DNA of 64,000 nucleotides from Heterocephalus glaber (GCF_000247695.1 NW_004624782.1:13209457-13273456); one strand, 5' to 3'; numbered from the stretch's first letter, positions 46,629 to 58,480 are shown. Made by a program: numbers and translations. The notes: generated by a model from the sequence alone, not told the origin.

Positions 46629-49600
46629 TCAGAGCTGGAGTCGGGGCCAGTGGGACTCCCGGCACCGGTGGAAGCACGAAGCGGAGACACAGCAGAGCAG
46701 GCCACAGACGAGCAGGAGAGAGCCCAGGACCTGCAGCCTGGAGCCACACAGCGCCAGCTCCTCCTGGGGGGAGAGGGAGGGGTGATGACTGAGGGCAGGT
46801 GATCTCTCCCAGCCCTCAGCCCAAGGGCATCTCAGCAGCAGCTGAAGGGAAACATTACTTTTCTACAAGTTGACATCTGTCTCCCATCTTTTACAAGCTG
46901 TTTTCTTGCCCAGCCATAAACCTGAACTCTCAGAATGACTCCCCTGAGGCAGAAACGTTTGTTCGCTGTTACCTATATTTTGGGTTTTTTTTTTTGGTAC
47001 CGGGATTGAACTCGGGTCCTTACGCTTGCGAGGCAGGTGGCGGCACCCCTGAGCTCACTCCCCGGCCTGCTACCCACATTTCAAAGACTGGGCAAGCTGG
47101 GCCAGGGTGTGCTCTGCTCAGTCTTTGCAGATGTGCAGTGCAGGTTCGGTGGCCTCCTGGCTGGCCTCTCCTTACCCAGCATGCGCCAGAGCCCTCTCTC
47201 CCTCAGAGCCCTCAGTCACCCCACTTCTCTGTCAAGTTGGACCATCCACAGTGCCTCTCTCAGCCCCTGCCATCTCTCCGGTCTCTTCAAGTCACTCCTA
47301 ACCCTCACCAGCGAATGCCCTCAAGGCCGGACACTTCTCGACCAGTCTCCCGCACTCCCGGCCACAGCTAACTCCTTCCGTAGGCCTCAGCCTGCCAGGG
47401 CAGAAGGCCTGGGCTGCTGTCCTGTCTCTGCCACTTAAGCACTTGTGCGGCCTCAGGCAATTCCCTCCCTTTCTCTAGAGATGTTTCCTCATCTGTAAAA
47501 TGGGATAATATCACCTACCTCAAAAGGGTATTTTAAAATCAAATGAGCCGGGGATTTAGCCCAGCGGTTTCACTGCCTGCTGCGCAAGCACAAGGACCTG
47601 AGTTCGATCCTCGGTACCAAAAACAAAAAAAACCAAAAAACCAACAAGATCAAATGAGTATGAACCTGAAAGCACTTTGTACATTATAAACCACAGCACA
47701 CCATTCTTTCTTGAGCGCCACCTTCTCTAGGAAGCACTCTCCACACAAGCTCCAGTTGAGGGTTAATTGCTCCTTTGTGGTGTTTATATGGTCACATCTC
47801 TAGGTCAGCAATTAGCCCTTCTGCCCTTTGTTACAGCTTCTGACTTCCTCTGAGGTACAGCTCACATTTTATCTTATCCAAAGCCAATAGCATGCATAAT
47901 AGCTGTCATTAATCAGACCTCTGTCCTGCACTGGGCGCTGCATTGAGCGCTGCACTGAGCGCGTGTCATTCTCAAGCAGTCCTTGCCTGCTATGACTAAG
48001 GCAGCACCAAGCTCTCTGTGTGACAGACGAGAAAACCGAGCCGGGAGAGGTTCAGGTGCTTTCTGCAGGCCACACAGCCTCTGAGGTAGAGAACAGAAAA
48101 CCCATGTTTTTTCTACTAGGTAAAATCCCCTCCTGGAGCCTGCAGGACACAACAGCATTCAGCACAGCAGTCTGCAGCACCCTAGGGCTGACTGGGGCTC
48201 TTACCGAGGTGAGCAGCTGAGTGAGCACCAGGCCTTCGTGGCTCCAGACCCTGATGCACTGCTCACCCATCCCAGGGCTTGGGGTGGCGTTTCCTACTCC
48301 CTCTTCTGAGCAGGATATGGGGGGCGGGCTGGAGGGTAGGGCTCCTGGGCCAGCACTGAAATACAGACAGGTTCCTGCAGCCCCTTCTGTGGCCACCCTG
48401 GCTGTGATGAGGATGGGCTCTGCTGAAGAAGATCCTGTGGGGGCCAGGAGAGGAGATGGAGCAAATGGAGCAAAAGCGGAGCGGGAAGGGCCGCCCTCCT
48501 CAGCCCCCTGCTCACGCCCAAGCACGCTGTGACACTGGGCATTGATTCTACTCAACAGAGCATTCTGTCTACTACACCACTTGCACCATGGAGGAGTGAA
48601 AACAGCCCTGCAGCCATAGCAACACAATTTAACTGAAATTTGCTTACAATCAATGTAACAATCATACCAATACTCTCAAGGTTGCGGTGAGAAAGGCAGT
48701 ACACACTATGTCATTTTGTACAAACCTACTTGACCTTTTGAAAGAAGCAGTTTTTCCAGTAGGTCCCAAAATTCAATAAAAGGTTTTTATACCCTATTTG
48801 AAACTGTGGGGAAAGGATGTAAATGGCCTTGGGGTAATTCCCATGTGGGAAAAAATATACAGTTACACTTTTATCTCACAATATAAAGTGAAATTTTTAA
48901 ATGGGTGTGGTGGCACAGGATTGTAATCCCAGCACCTGGGAGGCTGAGGCAGGAGGATTGCCTCAATTTCAAGGACAGTCTGGGCTACATAGTGAGTTCA
49001 AAGCCAGCCTGACTACATAGCAAGACCCTATGTCAAAAAGCAAAACAAAAGATCCAGACTAACAAAGAATTATACAAAGTTAAAAATCAATTTAAGGCCT
49101 GGGGATGTAGCTCAGTGGTTCCGCCAGCTGCCTCAAAAGCACAAGGTTCCAAGTTCAATCCCTGGTACCAAAAAAAGGACACAAAAACAATTTAAGCAAG
49201 TATTAAAAGAAAATACAGAAGTATATTTTACAATTTTAAAGTGAGGAGGCCCTCTTAAAATATCCACAAAACCTGGAAGCTTCCTAAAGCCCTTCCTAAA
49301 GGGCAAGAGCAATAAGTCTAACCTCATAAAAGTTAGATTTCATACAATGAATGATAAATTTAAAAAACAACAGGCCTGGGCCAGGGATGTAGCTCAGTGG
49401 CACCACACCTGCCTCACAAGCGAAAGGTCCTGAGTTCAATCCCCAGTATCAAAAAAATAAATAAAAATAAATTTTAAAAAAAGTTTATCATAGGGCCAGG
49501 GATTTGGCTTAGTGGGTCTGCNNNNNNNNNNNNNNNNNNNNNNNNNNNNNNNNNNNNNNNNNNNNNNNNNNNNNNNNNNNNNNNNNNNNNNNNNNNNNNN

Positions 49601-52600
49601 NNNNNNNNNNNNNNNNNNNNNNNNNNNNNNNNNNNNNNNNNNNNNNNNNNNNNNNNNNNNNNNNNNNNNNNNNNNNNNNNNNNNNNNNNNNNNNNNNNNN
49701 NNNNNNNNNNNNNNNNNNNNNNNNNNNNNNNNNNNNNNNNNNNNNNNNNNNNNNNNNNNNNNNNNNNNNNNNNNNNNNNNNNNNNNNNNNNNNNNNNNNN
49801 NNNNNNNNNNNNNNNNNNNNNNNNNNNNNNNNNNNNNNNNNNNNNNNNNNNNNNNNNNNNNNNNNNNNNNNNNNNNNNNNNNNNNNNNNNNNNNNNNNNN
49901 NNNNNNNNNNNNNNNNNNNNNNNNNNNNNNNNNNNNNNNNNNNNNNNNNNNNNNNNNNNNNNNNNNNNNNNNNNNNNNNNNNNNNNNNNNNNNNNNNNNN
50001 NNNNNNNNNNNNNNNNNNNNNNNNNNNNNNNNNNNNNNNNNNNNNNNNNNNNNNNNNNNNNNNNNNNNNNNNNNNNNNNNNNNNNNNNNNNNNNNNNNNN
50101 NNNNNNNNNNNNNNNNNNNNNNNNNNNNNNNNNNNNNNNNNNNNNNNNNNNNNNNNNNNNNNNNNNNNNNNNNNNNNNNNNNNNNNNNNNNNNNNNNNNN
50201 NNNNNNNNNNNNNNNNNNNNNNNNNNNNNNNNNNNNNNNNNNNNNNNNNNNNNNNNNNNNNNNNNNNNNNNNNNNNNNNNNNNNNNNNNNNNNNNNNNGG
50301 GATTTAGCTCAGTGGTTCCACCGCCTGCCTCACAAGTCCAAGGCCCCAAGTTCAATCCCCGGTACCAAAAAAAAAAAAAAAAAAAAAAAGGTCCATACTG
50401 GGGCCAGGGATTTAGCTCAGTGGTTCGGGTGCTTGCCTTGCAAATGCAAGGTCCCGAGTTCGATCCCTGGTACCCCAAAGAAAAAAAAAATCCCTTGCAT
50501 GTACCGGTCAGGCAGAATCCCTGCCAGTTCCCAAACACCCTGTCTGGTAGCTGTCTACCTGCTGTACTCTTGCTGTGCCCTGTGGCTGGAATGTACACCG
50601 GCACTCAAGCCTCAGCTTAGGCACTGTACCTGCTTCACAGGCCTGTGGGTTCCCCAACTGCACTGGTGCTCTGCTTCACACATTGAAAGGTATTTACTTT
50701 TTTTTTTGGTACCGGGGATCGGACTCGGGTCCTTGTACTTGGCACAGGAAAGGTATTAACTTTTACTTGAATATGTATCCTGGCTAGACTGAGGGCAGTG
50801 TGAGGAATGGCTCAGGTATTACTGATCTGTGCATTCCACAGGTCTGGTACACTGGAAGTGCACAGTAACTGTTGCACAGATAATGTAATCACAAATGTTT
50901 CTTTTCCTTAAAGCAAAAACTTTGGTGATATTAACTTTGTTTCTAACCACTATGAAGAGAGTAGGGCTTCTGTTATATACATGCACCGACTCCTCTTGGT
51001 GAATGTAATCGTAAGGTACTGCAAACATGTACTAATAAAAAAAAAAATAGTGCTTCTTTGCAAAAGCAGAATCAACAAGCTGATCCTAAAACTCATGGAA
51101 ATTCAAGGAATCTGGAATATTCAACACACTCTTGGAAAAAAAGAACCAAGTTAGAGGACTCACATTTCCAGATTTCAAAACTCACTACAAAGGCACAGTA
51201 ATCGAGAGTGTGGGATGAGCATAAGGACAGACAGAGCTCCATGGGACAGAAATAAACCACACTTCTACAGTCAAGCGATTTTCAAAGGGCGTTAAGACCA
51301 TTCAATGGGGAAAAATAGTCTTTTCAAAGAAAGATGCTGAGAAAGTGTATGGCTACAAGTAAAAGAGTGAAACTGGACCCCATCCTCGCACCATACACAA
51401 AAATTAACAAAATGGATCTTAAATGTAAAACTAAAATTCTAAGAGAAAGTACAGAGTAAATCTTGGTAACCTTGGGTTATGAAAAGTCCCCTTAGATATG
51501 ACACTAAAAGCACAAGCAATATTAGACAAAAATAGATAAACTAGATTCATCAGTATTCAAAACTTTTATGCCTGAAAGAATACCATCAACAAAGTGAAAG
51601 GACAACTCACAAAAGGGGAGAAAAGATTTTCAAAGTATAAATCAGGTAAGAGATTTGCATCTAGAAAATATAAAGGTCTCTCACAACTCAATGATTAAAA
51701 CACAGTACTAGGTATGACGGTGTACACACGTAATCCCCACTACACAGTGGGACACTCTGGGAGGCTGAGGCAGGAAAACTGAAAGTCTAAGCCCAGCCTG
51801 GGCCACTTAGTTATTTAGCAAGACCTTATCTCAATAAACATAATTCGATCCCTGATACCAAAAAATAAATAAATAAAATAAATAAAAAGGGCTGGGGAAG
51901 TAGTTCAACGTGAAGACCCTGGATTCAACCTCCAGTACTGCAAAATAAACAAAATACTAAAAAGTGGAAGCAACCCAAATGTCAAATAATGAACAAGTAA
52001 ATAAAAATGTGGAATATTCATACAACAAATGTTATTCGGCAATAAAAAAAATGAAATGCTGATATACGCATGAACCTTTGAAAACAAGCCAGGCACAATA
52101 AATAGCACATGCCTATTGACCCAGTTCCTCGGGAGGCTGAAACAAGAGGATGCCAAGTTCAAGGCCAGTCTGGGCAGCTTAGCAAGACCTTGAATCCAAA
52201 TAGAAAGGGCTGGGCAAGTAGTTCAGTGACAGAGCATTTCCCGAGCATAGGTTCAATCCCCAACACCATTAAAAAACGAACAAAAAAGGTACCATTTAAT
52301 TAAACAGAACATATTTCTCTGATAATCCTGAGGAAAAAGAAGGCACCTCTGAGAGGAGATGGCTTGTAGGGATGAGAAAGAAGCCACAGTCAAACCCAGC
52401 CCATCTCATCAAACTGCCAAGGAGATGAGCAAAGACCCTCGGAGCTGGGCGGGACAGGGAAGGAGAGAACACAGAGAACCCCTGCTGTGGGCACCTTCGC
52501 TGAAAACACCTAGCTCTTACTGTAGCACAAGTGAGGCCCACACAGGGATGTGCCCAAGCTGCTGACCAGGGGGTGAGGTCTGAGGCAGAGCTCAGCCCAG

Positions 52601-53075
52601 GGGTTCTGATGTGGACTCCCAGACTTTTCAGGTCTCACCTTGCAACCCCATTTGATTACCTGGGATCTTGGCTTGGAATGTTTTAGTCTTGTTCCTGTCT
52701 GGACCATTTTCAAGTTTCAAGGTGGTCAGCAAGCCCACGACGTGAGACCCCTGCGACTTCCCCATGACTGCCCCATTCACAGGGCAGAAGTTCAGCTGGC
52801 CAGCAGACCTGAAGAAGGAGACCCAGTCCTATGTGCAAGAGGGTGCAAGGTGAGAGGTGATGAGCGTCAGAGGCAGGTCGCTCGGGAAGGCCGAGTGGGA
52901 CCGCACTTACCTGGGGGATGTCGGGACTTCGAAGGGCAGGCCTGTGGGTGATGAGGAAGCCGCCAAGGCCCAGGCCCGAGAGGCCGAGGAGCACCAGGAT
53001 CAGAGTGGCACAGAGCAGGGGTGGGTGGTGGGCCAGGCGGAGATGCAGGTTGTGCCCCGCCTGGCAGCTGCCCAT
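46629..53075 (-). CDS. TMEM219: Transmembrane protein 219 (IGFBP-3 receptor), one exon missing
   Basis: Three coding exons are visible on the minus strand: 53075-52911 (55 codons; MGSCQAGHNLHLRLAHHPPL, first membrane span CATLILVLLGLSGLGLGGFL), 48434-48205 (TGSSSAEPILITARV ... VWSHEGLVLTQLLTS, with an NAT glycosylation sequon) and 46763-46629 (ELALCGSRLQ, second span VLGSLLLVCGLLCCVSA, stop at 46629-46631). The human protein (240 aa) has about 64 more residues between the first two. They are not found in the readable sequence, and a 777-base N run lies in that intron. The missing exon should be 3n+1 bases long by phase. TMEM219 binds IGFBP-3 and signals caspase-8-dependent cell death (established). 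The first exon has an acceptor-like site upstream, so the promoter is probably at the CpG island near 53.7-54.2 kb or further on. Confidence 0.93.
46985..47068 (-). repeat. ID SINE
   Basis: Antisense ID: TTTTTTTTGGTACCGGGATT then GAACTCGGGTCC. Confidence 0.85.
47425..47710 (+). repeat. MIR remnant split by an ID SINE
   Basis: MIR core: GTCTCTGCCACTTAAGCACT, GATGTTTCCTCATCTGTAAA and ATGGGATAATATCACCTACC. It is interrupted by an ID at 47548-47648 flanked by ATCAAATGAG (47538-47547 and 47649-47658). The MIR then resumes with GAACCTGAAAGCACTTTG. Confidence 0.85.
48899..49045 (+). repeat. B1 SINE
   Basis: GATTGTAATCCCAGCACCTG and GGCTACATAGTGAGTTCAA, with a partial internal duplication of the GCCTGACTACATAGCAAGAC part. 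Confidence 0.85.
49097..49187 (+). repeat. ID SINE with target-site duplication
   Basis: ID element flanked by CAATTTAAG (49088-49096 and 49188-49196). Confidence 0.85.
49377..49521 (+). repeat. ID SINE, and a second ID cut off by the gap
   Basis: Complete ID at 49377-49465. The next begins at about 49493 (GGGCCAGGGATTTGGCTTAG) and runs into the N run after 28 bases. Confidence 0.8.
49522..50298. other. Assembly gap, 777 N
   Basis: Unsequenced stretch. Both edges are ID SINEs, which explains why assembly failed. Long frames drawn across it are artefacts. It probably hides a TMEM219 coding exon. Confidence 1.
50299..50488 (+). repeat. Two ID SINEs
   Basis: The first (50299-50389) emerges from the gap and lacks its first bases; the second is at 50401-50488. 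Both have A-tails and GTTCGATCC/GTTCAATCC box B. Confidence 0.88.
50697..50745 (-). repeat. Truncated ID SINE
   Basis: Poly-T, TTGGTACCGGGGATCGGACT, then CGGGTCCTTG. The box A half is missing. Confidence 0.75.
51060..52080 (+). repeat. L1 fragment (ORF2 3' part and 3' end), split by a B1-dID SINE
   Basis: Decayed L1 ORF2-type sequence, for example CCAGATTTCAAAACTCACTA, AAATGGATCTTAAATGTAAA and GACACTAAAAGCACAAGCAA. A composite B1-dID occupies about 51711-51945, after which L1 sequence resumes (GGAAGCAACCCAAATG). No open frame survives. Confidence 0.85.
52086..52280 (+). repeat. Composite B1-dID SINE
   Basis: B1 half (GAGGCTGAAACAAGAGG) fused to an ID half (GGGCTGGGCAAGTAGTTCAG ... GGTTCAATCCCCAACACC). 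Confidence 0.8.
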
Positions 53076-53639
53076 GGGGAGCGGTGGGGCCTGGCCTCCC
53101 TAGACAGCCTGCTGGAAGACAGTAAGGGAGACCTGGATGAGAGCCTGCTGGTCAGAAGGCTGTCGCCCATGTCACGCCAAGAGGCCCGCACGGCCTGTTA
53201 GTGGCCGAGCCCAGAGGAGATGGCGAGGTTCTCGGTTTCCAAAGTTCATCTCCCTGCACCGCTCGGTAACCCAGGGGGAAGCAGAGCATTCTGTGTTAGA
53301 ACAAGGAACCCGAAAGGAATAATTCTCAGCCTACAAAGAGGAAGCAGCGCTGCAGCCCAGACAAAGGAAGTGTCAGTAGGACTCCACTTTGGAACTAAAA
53401 CGAGGTCTGAGCACCTTGTTACTCAGCCTTGTGAGACCCAGTCAGTTAACTGCTGTGGCTCAGGCATCTGTGACTCGGGAGTTCTAAGAACTACTCGGGA
53501 GGACTCGGCCACGCAGGAACACAACAGATGTCATTTCCTTTCTCTTGCTGACACTGAGTCCCGAAACCAGGAGAGAAAACCCCTGTGGGGAACTGGAGCT
53601 CAGGGGCCTAACGCGGGAGTGGTCTAGGAGCGGTCTGAA

Positions 53640-54250
53640 GGCCTCGCGCTTCCGAGGGGCGCGCTCGTCCCACGCAGGCGTCGACGGCCAGGGCAGAGAG
53701 CACCTGGAAGGCGAGGGCTGGAAGCGGGGCAGGGCGGGGAGCAGGGTTGCGGGGCGCAGGGGTCCCGCACGCTCAGCGCTTGCCCGGCCTCTGAGAGGAA
53801 GACGCGGGGGCCGGAAGGCGAGCGGGGGTCACGGTGGGCGGTGCCCTGGGTCCTCGCCCCTCCCGAAATGCCCTCCGGAAGGACCGCGACGCGGCAACCC
53901 TTCCCGATCAGAAGGCGCCTAGCCGGCCGAAGCTCTCACCCGCTCGGAGCCGGCGGGGCCCCCCCCCCGCCACGTCACGCACGCGGCCGTGAAGGGCGGG
54001 GTCCTGCCCCCGCGCGCCTGCGCATGCGCACAGAGCCTGAGGGCGCGCCGCCCAGGGCGTACCCAGGAAATAACCAGGAAGGCGGCCGGGGCTGGCCTAG
54101 GAGGCTTGGCGGGACTCTCAAACCTCTCTCCCTGGATCGACCGCGGGGCGGGGCGCAGGCCTTTCCCCGTGCCTCGCCCCCAGCCAGGCCCAGGCTCCGG
54201 GGAAGGACTCGGTCGCAAGTGGGCGCCCGCTTTAGGACTCCGCTCTTCTC
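53640..54250 (-). promoter_or_regulatory. TMEM219: CpG island, probable TMEM219 promoter
   Basis: CpG-dense stretch upstream of the first TMEM219 coding exon, with GCGCCTGCGCATGCGCA near 54013 (two overlapping NRF1-type motifs). No coding exon is recognised. Antisense and sense frames across it are GC artefacts. Confidence 0.6.
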
Positions 54251-54777
54251 TGCCCCCCCCCCCCCGCCAGAATGTTTACTGTCTGCTTCATGCATGGCCC
54301 CTGGCTCTCAGCAGTTCCTTAGTACATAGCCTGGGGCTGCAAGGATGCTCTGCAGAGACCCTGATTTCACCTCTGCCCACCTGTTAGAGATGGGAAGATC
54401 TTATCTGAAATACCAGGACGTACGGGCCCGGGGCTCTGGTTTCAAATCCTGACCGTCTGTGCCCTGCAGAGTCATAGCCGTACTCTCCTGCCAAGTAGGA
54501 CTAGCTCTCTGGGGAGCTCAGGAGGAAACGCGGGAAACACGAGCCCAGCGCCCACTGAGCACCGGCGACCCTGAACGCACACTGTTCCAAACGGAATCTG
54601 AGCATTCAACTCCACTGTAGCTTCCGTGAGGCAGAGAACGTCATTTTGGTACCGCCACCTGCAAAAGTTTGTGGCACAAACCTTGCCCCCCCTACTCACA
54701 TGACTTTTGCCAAGGATGGCATGACTACTTAATGGCAAAAAGGACTTTTTTTTTTCCTTTTTCTGTGCACCATTATA

Positions 54778-55812
54778 ACAGCGCAAAAAGGCAACCCACA
54801 GAATGGGAGGGAATATTTGAAAATCAAGTATCTGACGAAGTAAATATAGTGAATATACAATGAACTCAACAACAAAACATAAGCTATCTAATTCAAAAGT
54901 AGGCAAAGTACTTGAATGGACATTTCTCCCAAAAAGATATTCAGCGACCAACAAGCACATGAAAAGATGACCAACAGTACTTGTCACTGGGGAAATACAA
55001 ATCAAAATGAAAATGAGAGTCCATCTCATACTTATTAGGATGGCTATGATAAGAACAGAAATAAGTGTTGGTGAATGAATAAATTGGAAGACTTACAGGC
55101 TTTTGGGGGTAATGTAAAATAATGCAGTTGCTATAGGAAACAGTACAGTTCCTAAAAACAGTTAAATATAGAAATACATATGATCCATTAATTTCACTTT
55201 TGAGTATATACCCAAGAGAATTAAAAGGGTGTCAAAGAGAGATTTCCATATCTATATCCATAGCAGCATAATTCACAAGTGGCAAAGGGAGTCAGGTATA
55301 GTGGTGCACACCTGTAATCTAGCATTCGGGAAGCTGAGGCAGGAGAATGGCTGCAAGTTCAAGCCCAGCCTGAATGATCTAGTGAGACCCTGTCTCAAAA
55401 AACAACAAAAACCAAACAAAAAACACGTGGCAAAGGTAAAAGCCACCCAAGTGTCCACTGACAGATCCATTTTTTGGTTGTTTTATTGGGGGGGGGTACT
55501 GGGAATCCAACTTAGGACCCAAATTCAGGACCTTACACTTTTGAGGCAGGCAGTGGAACCACTGAGCTAAATCCCTGGCCCTTGTTTTTGTTTTTGAGAT
55601 AGGGTCTCACTATGTAGATCAGGCTGGCCTTGAACTCACTATGGAGCCCAGGCTGGCTTCGAACTCACAGCAATCTTCCTGCCTCATCCTCCCAGTGCTG
55701 GGATTATAGTCATGTGCAACTACACCCAGCTAGAATTTCCTTTCTTTTTAAAGGTTGAATAATATTTCATTATATGTTGTATATACTACATTTTGTTTAA
55801 AACATTTATCTA
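54778..55812. repeat. L1 3' fragment with nested SINEs and an inverted end
   Basis: Plus-strand L1 from about 54778 (GGCAACCCACAGAATGGGAG) to 55470 (CCAAGTGTCCACTGACAGAT), split by a B1 at 55291-55425 with GTGGCAAAGG on both sides. Then an antisense ID (55486-55582), an antisense B1 (55585-55732, partly duplicated) and finally the next piece of the same L1 3' end in reverse (55732-55812, GGTTGAATAATATTTCATTA). Confidence 0.8.
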
Positions 55813-55907
55813 GCCAGGTGTGGCCAGTGAGTTCGAGGCCAGCCTGGGCTATAAAGTAAGTTCAAGCCCAGCCTGAACTATGTAACAACACCCTGTCTCA
55901 AAAAAAA
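55813..55907 (+). repeat. Truncated B1 SINE
   Basis: GAGTTCGAGGCCAGCCTGGG and CACCCTGTCTCAAAAAA, lacking the 5' part. Confidence 0.7.
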
Positions 55908-56448
55908 TGTTGTGCCCAGATCGAAAAGTCCCTAAAGACCACCAAGGAGCCGTTTCCGATGTAAACACATGAGGGTCGTTTATTCAAGCTCGAGCAGGGG
56001 CACTCAACCGTCACCGGAGCAGCAGATCAGGATTGAGAGGCCCGAATTCCAAATCAGCAGGGTTTTTATTGTGGCTACCGCAAGGTTTGGGGATGTTCCA
56101 TTTAGCAGTTACATGATTGGTTGATATTTAGCAAGCATGGGGGGTTGAGGGGTGGCTACATGTAGAGTTTATGGAGAAAGGAACAATCAGCACATTGACA
56201 GAATGTTCTATAGATAATGGGCCCGGGAGCATCTGTTTTCTGGGCAGACAGAGGATTGAGTTAGGAGCTGTGTCTCTTTTTTTCTCTGTTGTCCCACAGC
56301 AAGGACATTTTATCATTAGTTTATGGGCACAAAGGAGACTAGGGGAATAGTTGACTTCAGTGAAGTGGAATTTATGTCAAGCCCACTTTACTGTCTTACA
56401 TTTAAGATGGAGTCAAACTTTAAAATGGAGTTAGTTAGGTCTCACACA
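55908..56448 (-). mobile_element. Solo LTR, gammaretrovirus-like endogenous retrovirus
   Basis: About 540 bases between a minus-strand TGTGTGAGACC start and a CACAACA end. Near the 3' part a minus-strand AATAAA (55979-55984) is followed by CGACCCTCATG, a pattern typical of type-C retroviral LTR polyadenylation. No internal retroviral genes or second LTR adjoin it, so it is a solo LTR. I could not settle the flanking duplication because both sides are A-rich. Confidence 0.7.
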
Positions 56449-56510
56449 ATAAATGGTGGTGAGACAACTGGACAACTGTACAGAAAATCAGTCTGAAAAT
56501 GTATGTTTTA

Positions 56511-56513
<3 letters not shown>

Positions 56514-56543
<30 letters not shown>
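56514..56543. repeat. (TA)n microsatellite
   Basis: An uninterrupted run of TA units follows GTATATATTA. Confidence 0.9.
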
Positions 56544-56614
56544 ACTCATACAACAATAAAAAAAAGCACATTATGAAAAGGAAAAAAAAATGAAAAAATA
56601 AAAATAGTTTCAGA

Positions 56615-57095
56615 GGGGCCGGGCATTTAGCCCAGTGGCACTGCACCTCCCTCAAAAGGGCAAGATCACAAGTTTGATCCCCGGTACCAATAAATAAATT
56701 AAAAATAAAAATAGTTTCAGGATAGGCATGATGGTGCATGTGTTTAATCCCAGCTACGTGGGAGGCTGAGCTGGTAGGAACAAGAGTTTGAGGCCAATCA
56801 GGTGACAAAATGAGACCCTCAAGAAAAAAAATTTTAACAGGCAAGTTCCTCTAAGAACTTCACCAACTTTCAGTCTTTCTCTTTTTTTTTTCCAGTCTCT
56901 TTTTAAAGTTGGGAACACATCTGCGTAAACATTTGTGAAAGTTAGGTTAAAACCCAAAACAAAGTGGGCTGGCCTGTAATCCCAGCACTCTAGGAGGCTG
57001 AGGCAGGAAGATTACACATTTGAGCCCACCCTGGACAATTTAGTGACTTAGTGAGACCCTGTTTCAAACAAAAACAAAAACAAAAAACCAGAGCA
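56615..57095 (+). repeat. ID SINE and two B1 SINEs
   Basis: ID at 56615-56697 (GGGCATTTAGCCCAGTGGCA; GTTTGATCCCCGGTACC), B1 at about 56720-56830 and another B1 at 56965-57095 (GGCCTGTAATCCCAGCACTC). Confidence 0.8.
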
Positions 57096-57308
57096 ACAAT
57101 GAAAACCCAAAACCAAGTTTATCCAGTCAATAATTTTTTAATGCCTGCTATGATGCAGATACAAAATTACTATGAATGTACCAAATCCTATGTCAGTGGT
57201 TCTACTTAAGTCCATGTCTAATTTCTAGGGCAAGATAAGGCATGAAAGCACCTAGCATAGTGCTGCTACATATCAAGAGGCCAACAAATGTGAACACTCC
57301 CTCATTCT

Positions 57309-57397
57309 TCTTTTTTTTTTTTGGTACCAGGGATCGAACTCGGGTCCTTGCGCTTGGGCAGCAGGCGGTGAAACCACTGAGCTAAATCTCTGGCCCC
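57309..57397 (-). repeat. ID SINE
   Basis: Antisense ID: TTGGTACCAGGGATCGAACT and CCACTGAGCTAAATCTCTGG. Confidence 0.88.
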
Positions 57398-58157
57398 TCC
57401 TTCATTATTCTTGCTTGCCAGTGTAGTTATGCATATCTGGATAGCAATTCTCATAAACGACCCCGCTGCCATTTACTTACTTGGCTAAACCAAGCAATTC
57501 CATGAACCAGTAGAGGCAAACCAGTTAGGTCAAGGAACTGCCTGGAGTACTGAGGATCAGGGTAAATATATGTGAACAAATGTCTTACAGAGAAAAAAGA
57601 AAAAGTGTGTGAGGGGGAACAGAGAGCATAAAGTTAATTGTGCACTTTAGCACTCCAACAGACGCTGACATTTTCAAAATAACCCATGTGGTGGCCCTCA
57701 AAGCGCAGGTTGCTGTGGAAACGGCTCCTTAGCCTAAAAAAATCTAACCAAGGTCACACGGATAGTAGGTGGCAGATTCGAGTAGGTTAGGATTCGAGCC
57801 TGATGCAGCCCAAAATCAGAGAGAAAATCAAAGAAAATCAGGAAAAATCAAAAAGCCTGAAAGAAATGCAGGGAAGATTCCTTGGTCCTTCCATGGTAGT
57901 AAATTCCTCTTGGAGCTTTGGCCCAGATAAAGCTTCTCCTGAAGGTCTGTTTGATTGTCTCCTTCCAGAGTACTGAGTCAAACTGTTTTGGGCTTACAGA
58001 CCCCTGTGAGAGTCTGATGAAAGCTTTTCATTCAGTCAGTCAATTGTTCATTCAATAAACATCTGTTGGTTGCCAGGCTGTATTCAGTGGACAAACTATT
58101 CATGATCCTTGTCCTCCTAGAACTAGAATCTGACTATGGACTCTCACTGGAAAAATG

Positions 58158-58480
58158 CAAGTTCAGCTGGCTATGTAGCACATGCCTGTAATCCCAGATA
58201 CTTAAATGGGAAGCAGAGGCAGGAGGATCATGAGTTTGAGGCCAGCCTGAACAATTTAGTGAGACCCTATCGCAAAATAAAAAGGGCTGAGAATGTAGCT
58301 CAGTGGTAGAATACTTGTTGACAATGCATGAGGTCCTACATAATGAGTTCAAGGCTAGTCTGGACTACATGGTGGTACCGTGTCTCAAAAAAATAAGAGT
58401 AATGGGGATTTAGCTCAGTGGCACCGTGCCTGCCTCACAAGCACAAGGTCCTGAGTTCAATCCCTGGTAACGAAAAAAAA
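58158..58480 (+). repeat. B1-dID SINE, B1 fragment and ID SINE in a row
   Basis: B1-dID at about 58158-58345 (CCTGTAATCCCAGATACTTA; GGGCTGAGAATGTAGCTCAG), a B1 3' fragment (GTTCAAGGCTAGTCTGGACT), then an ID at about 58400-58480. Confidence 0.75.

Noticed and set aside
49474..50759. Long open frames of 376 and 415 codons on both strands
   Set aside because: They are produced by reading through the run of N; only ID SINE sequence flanks it.
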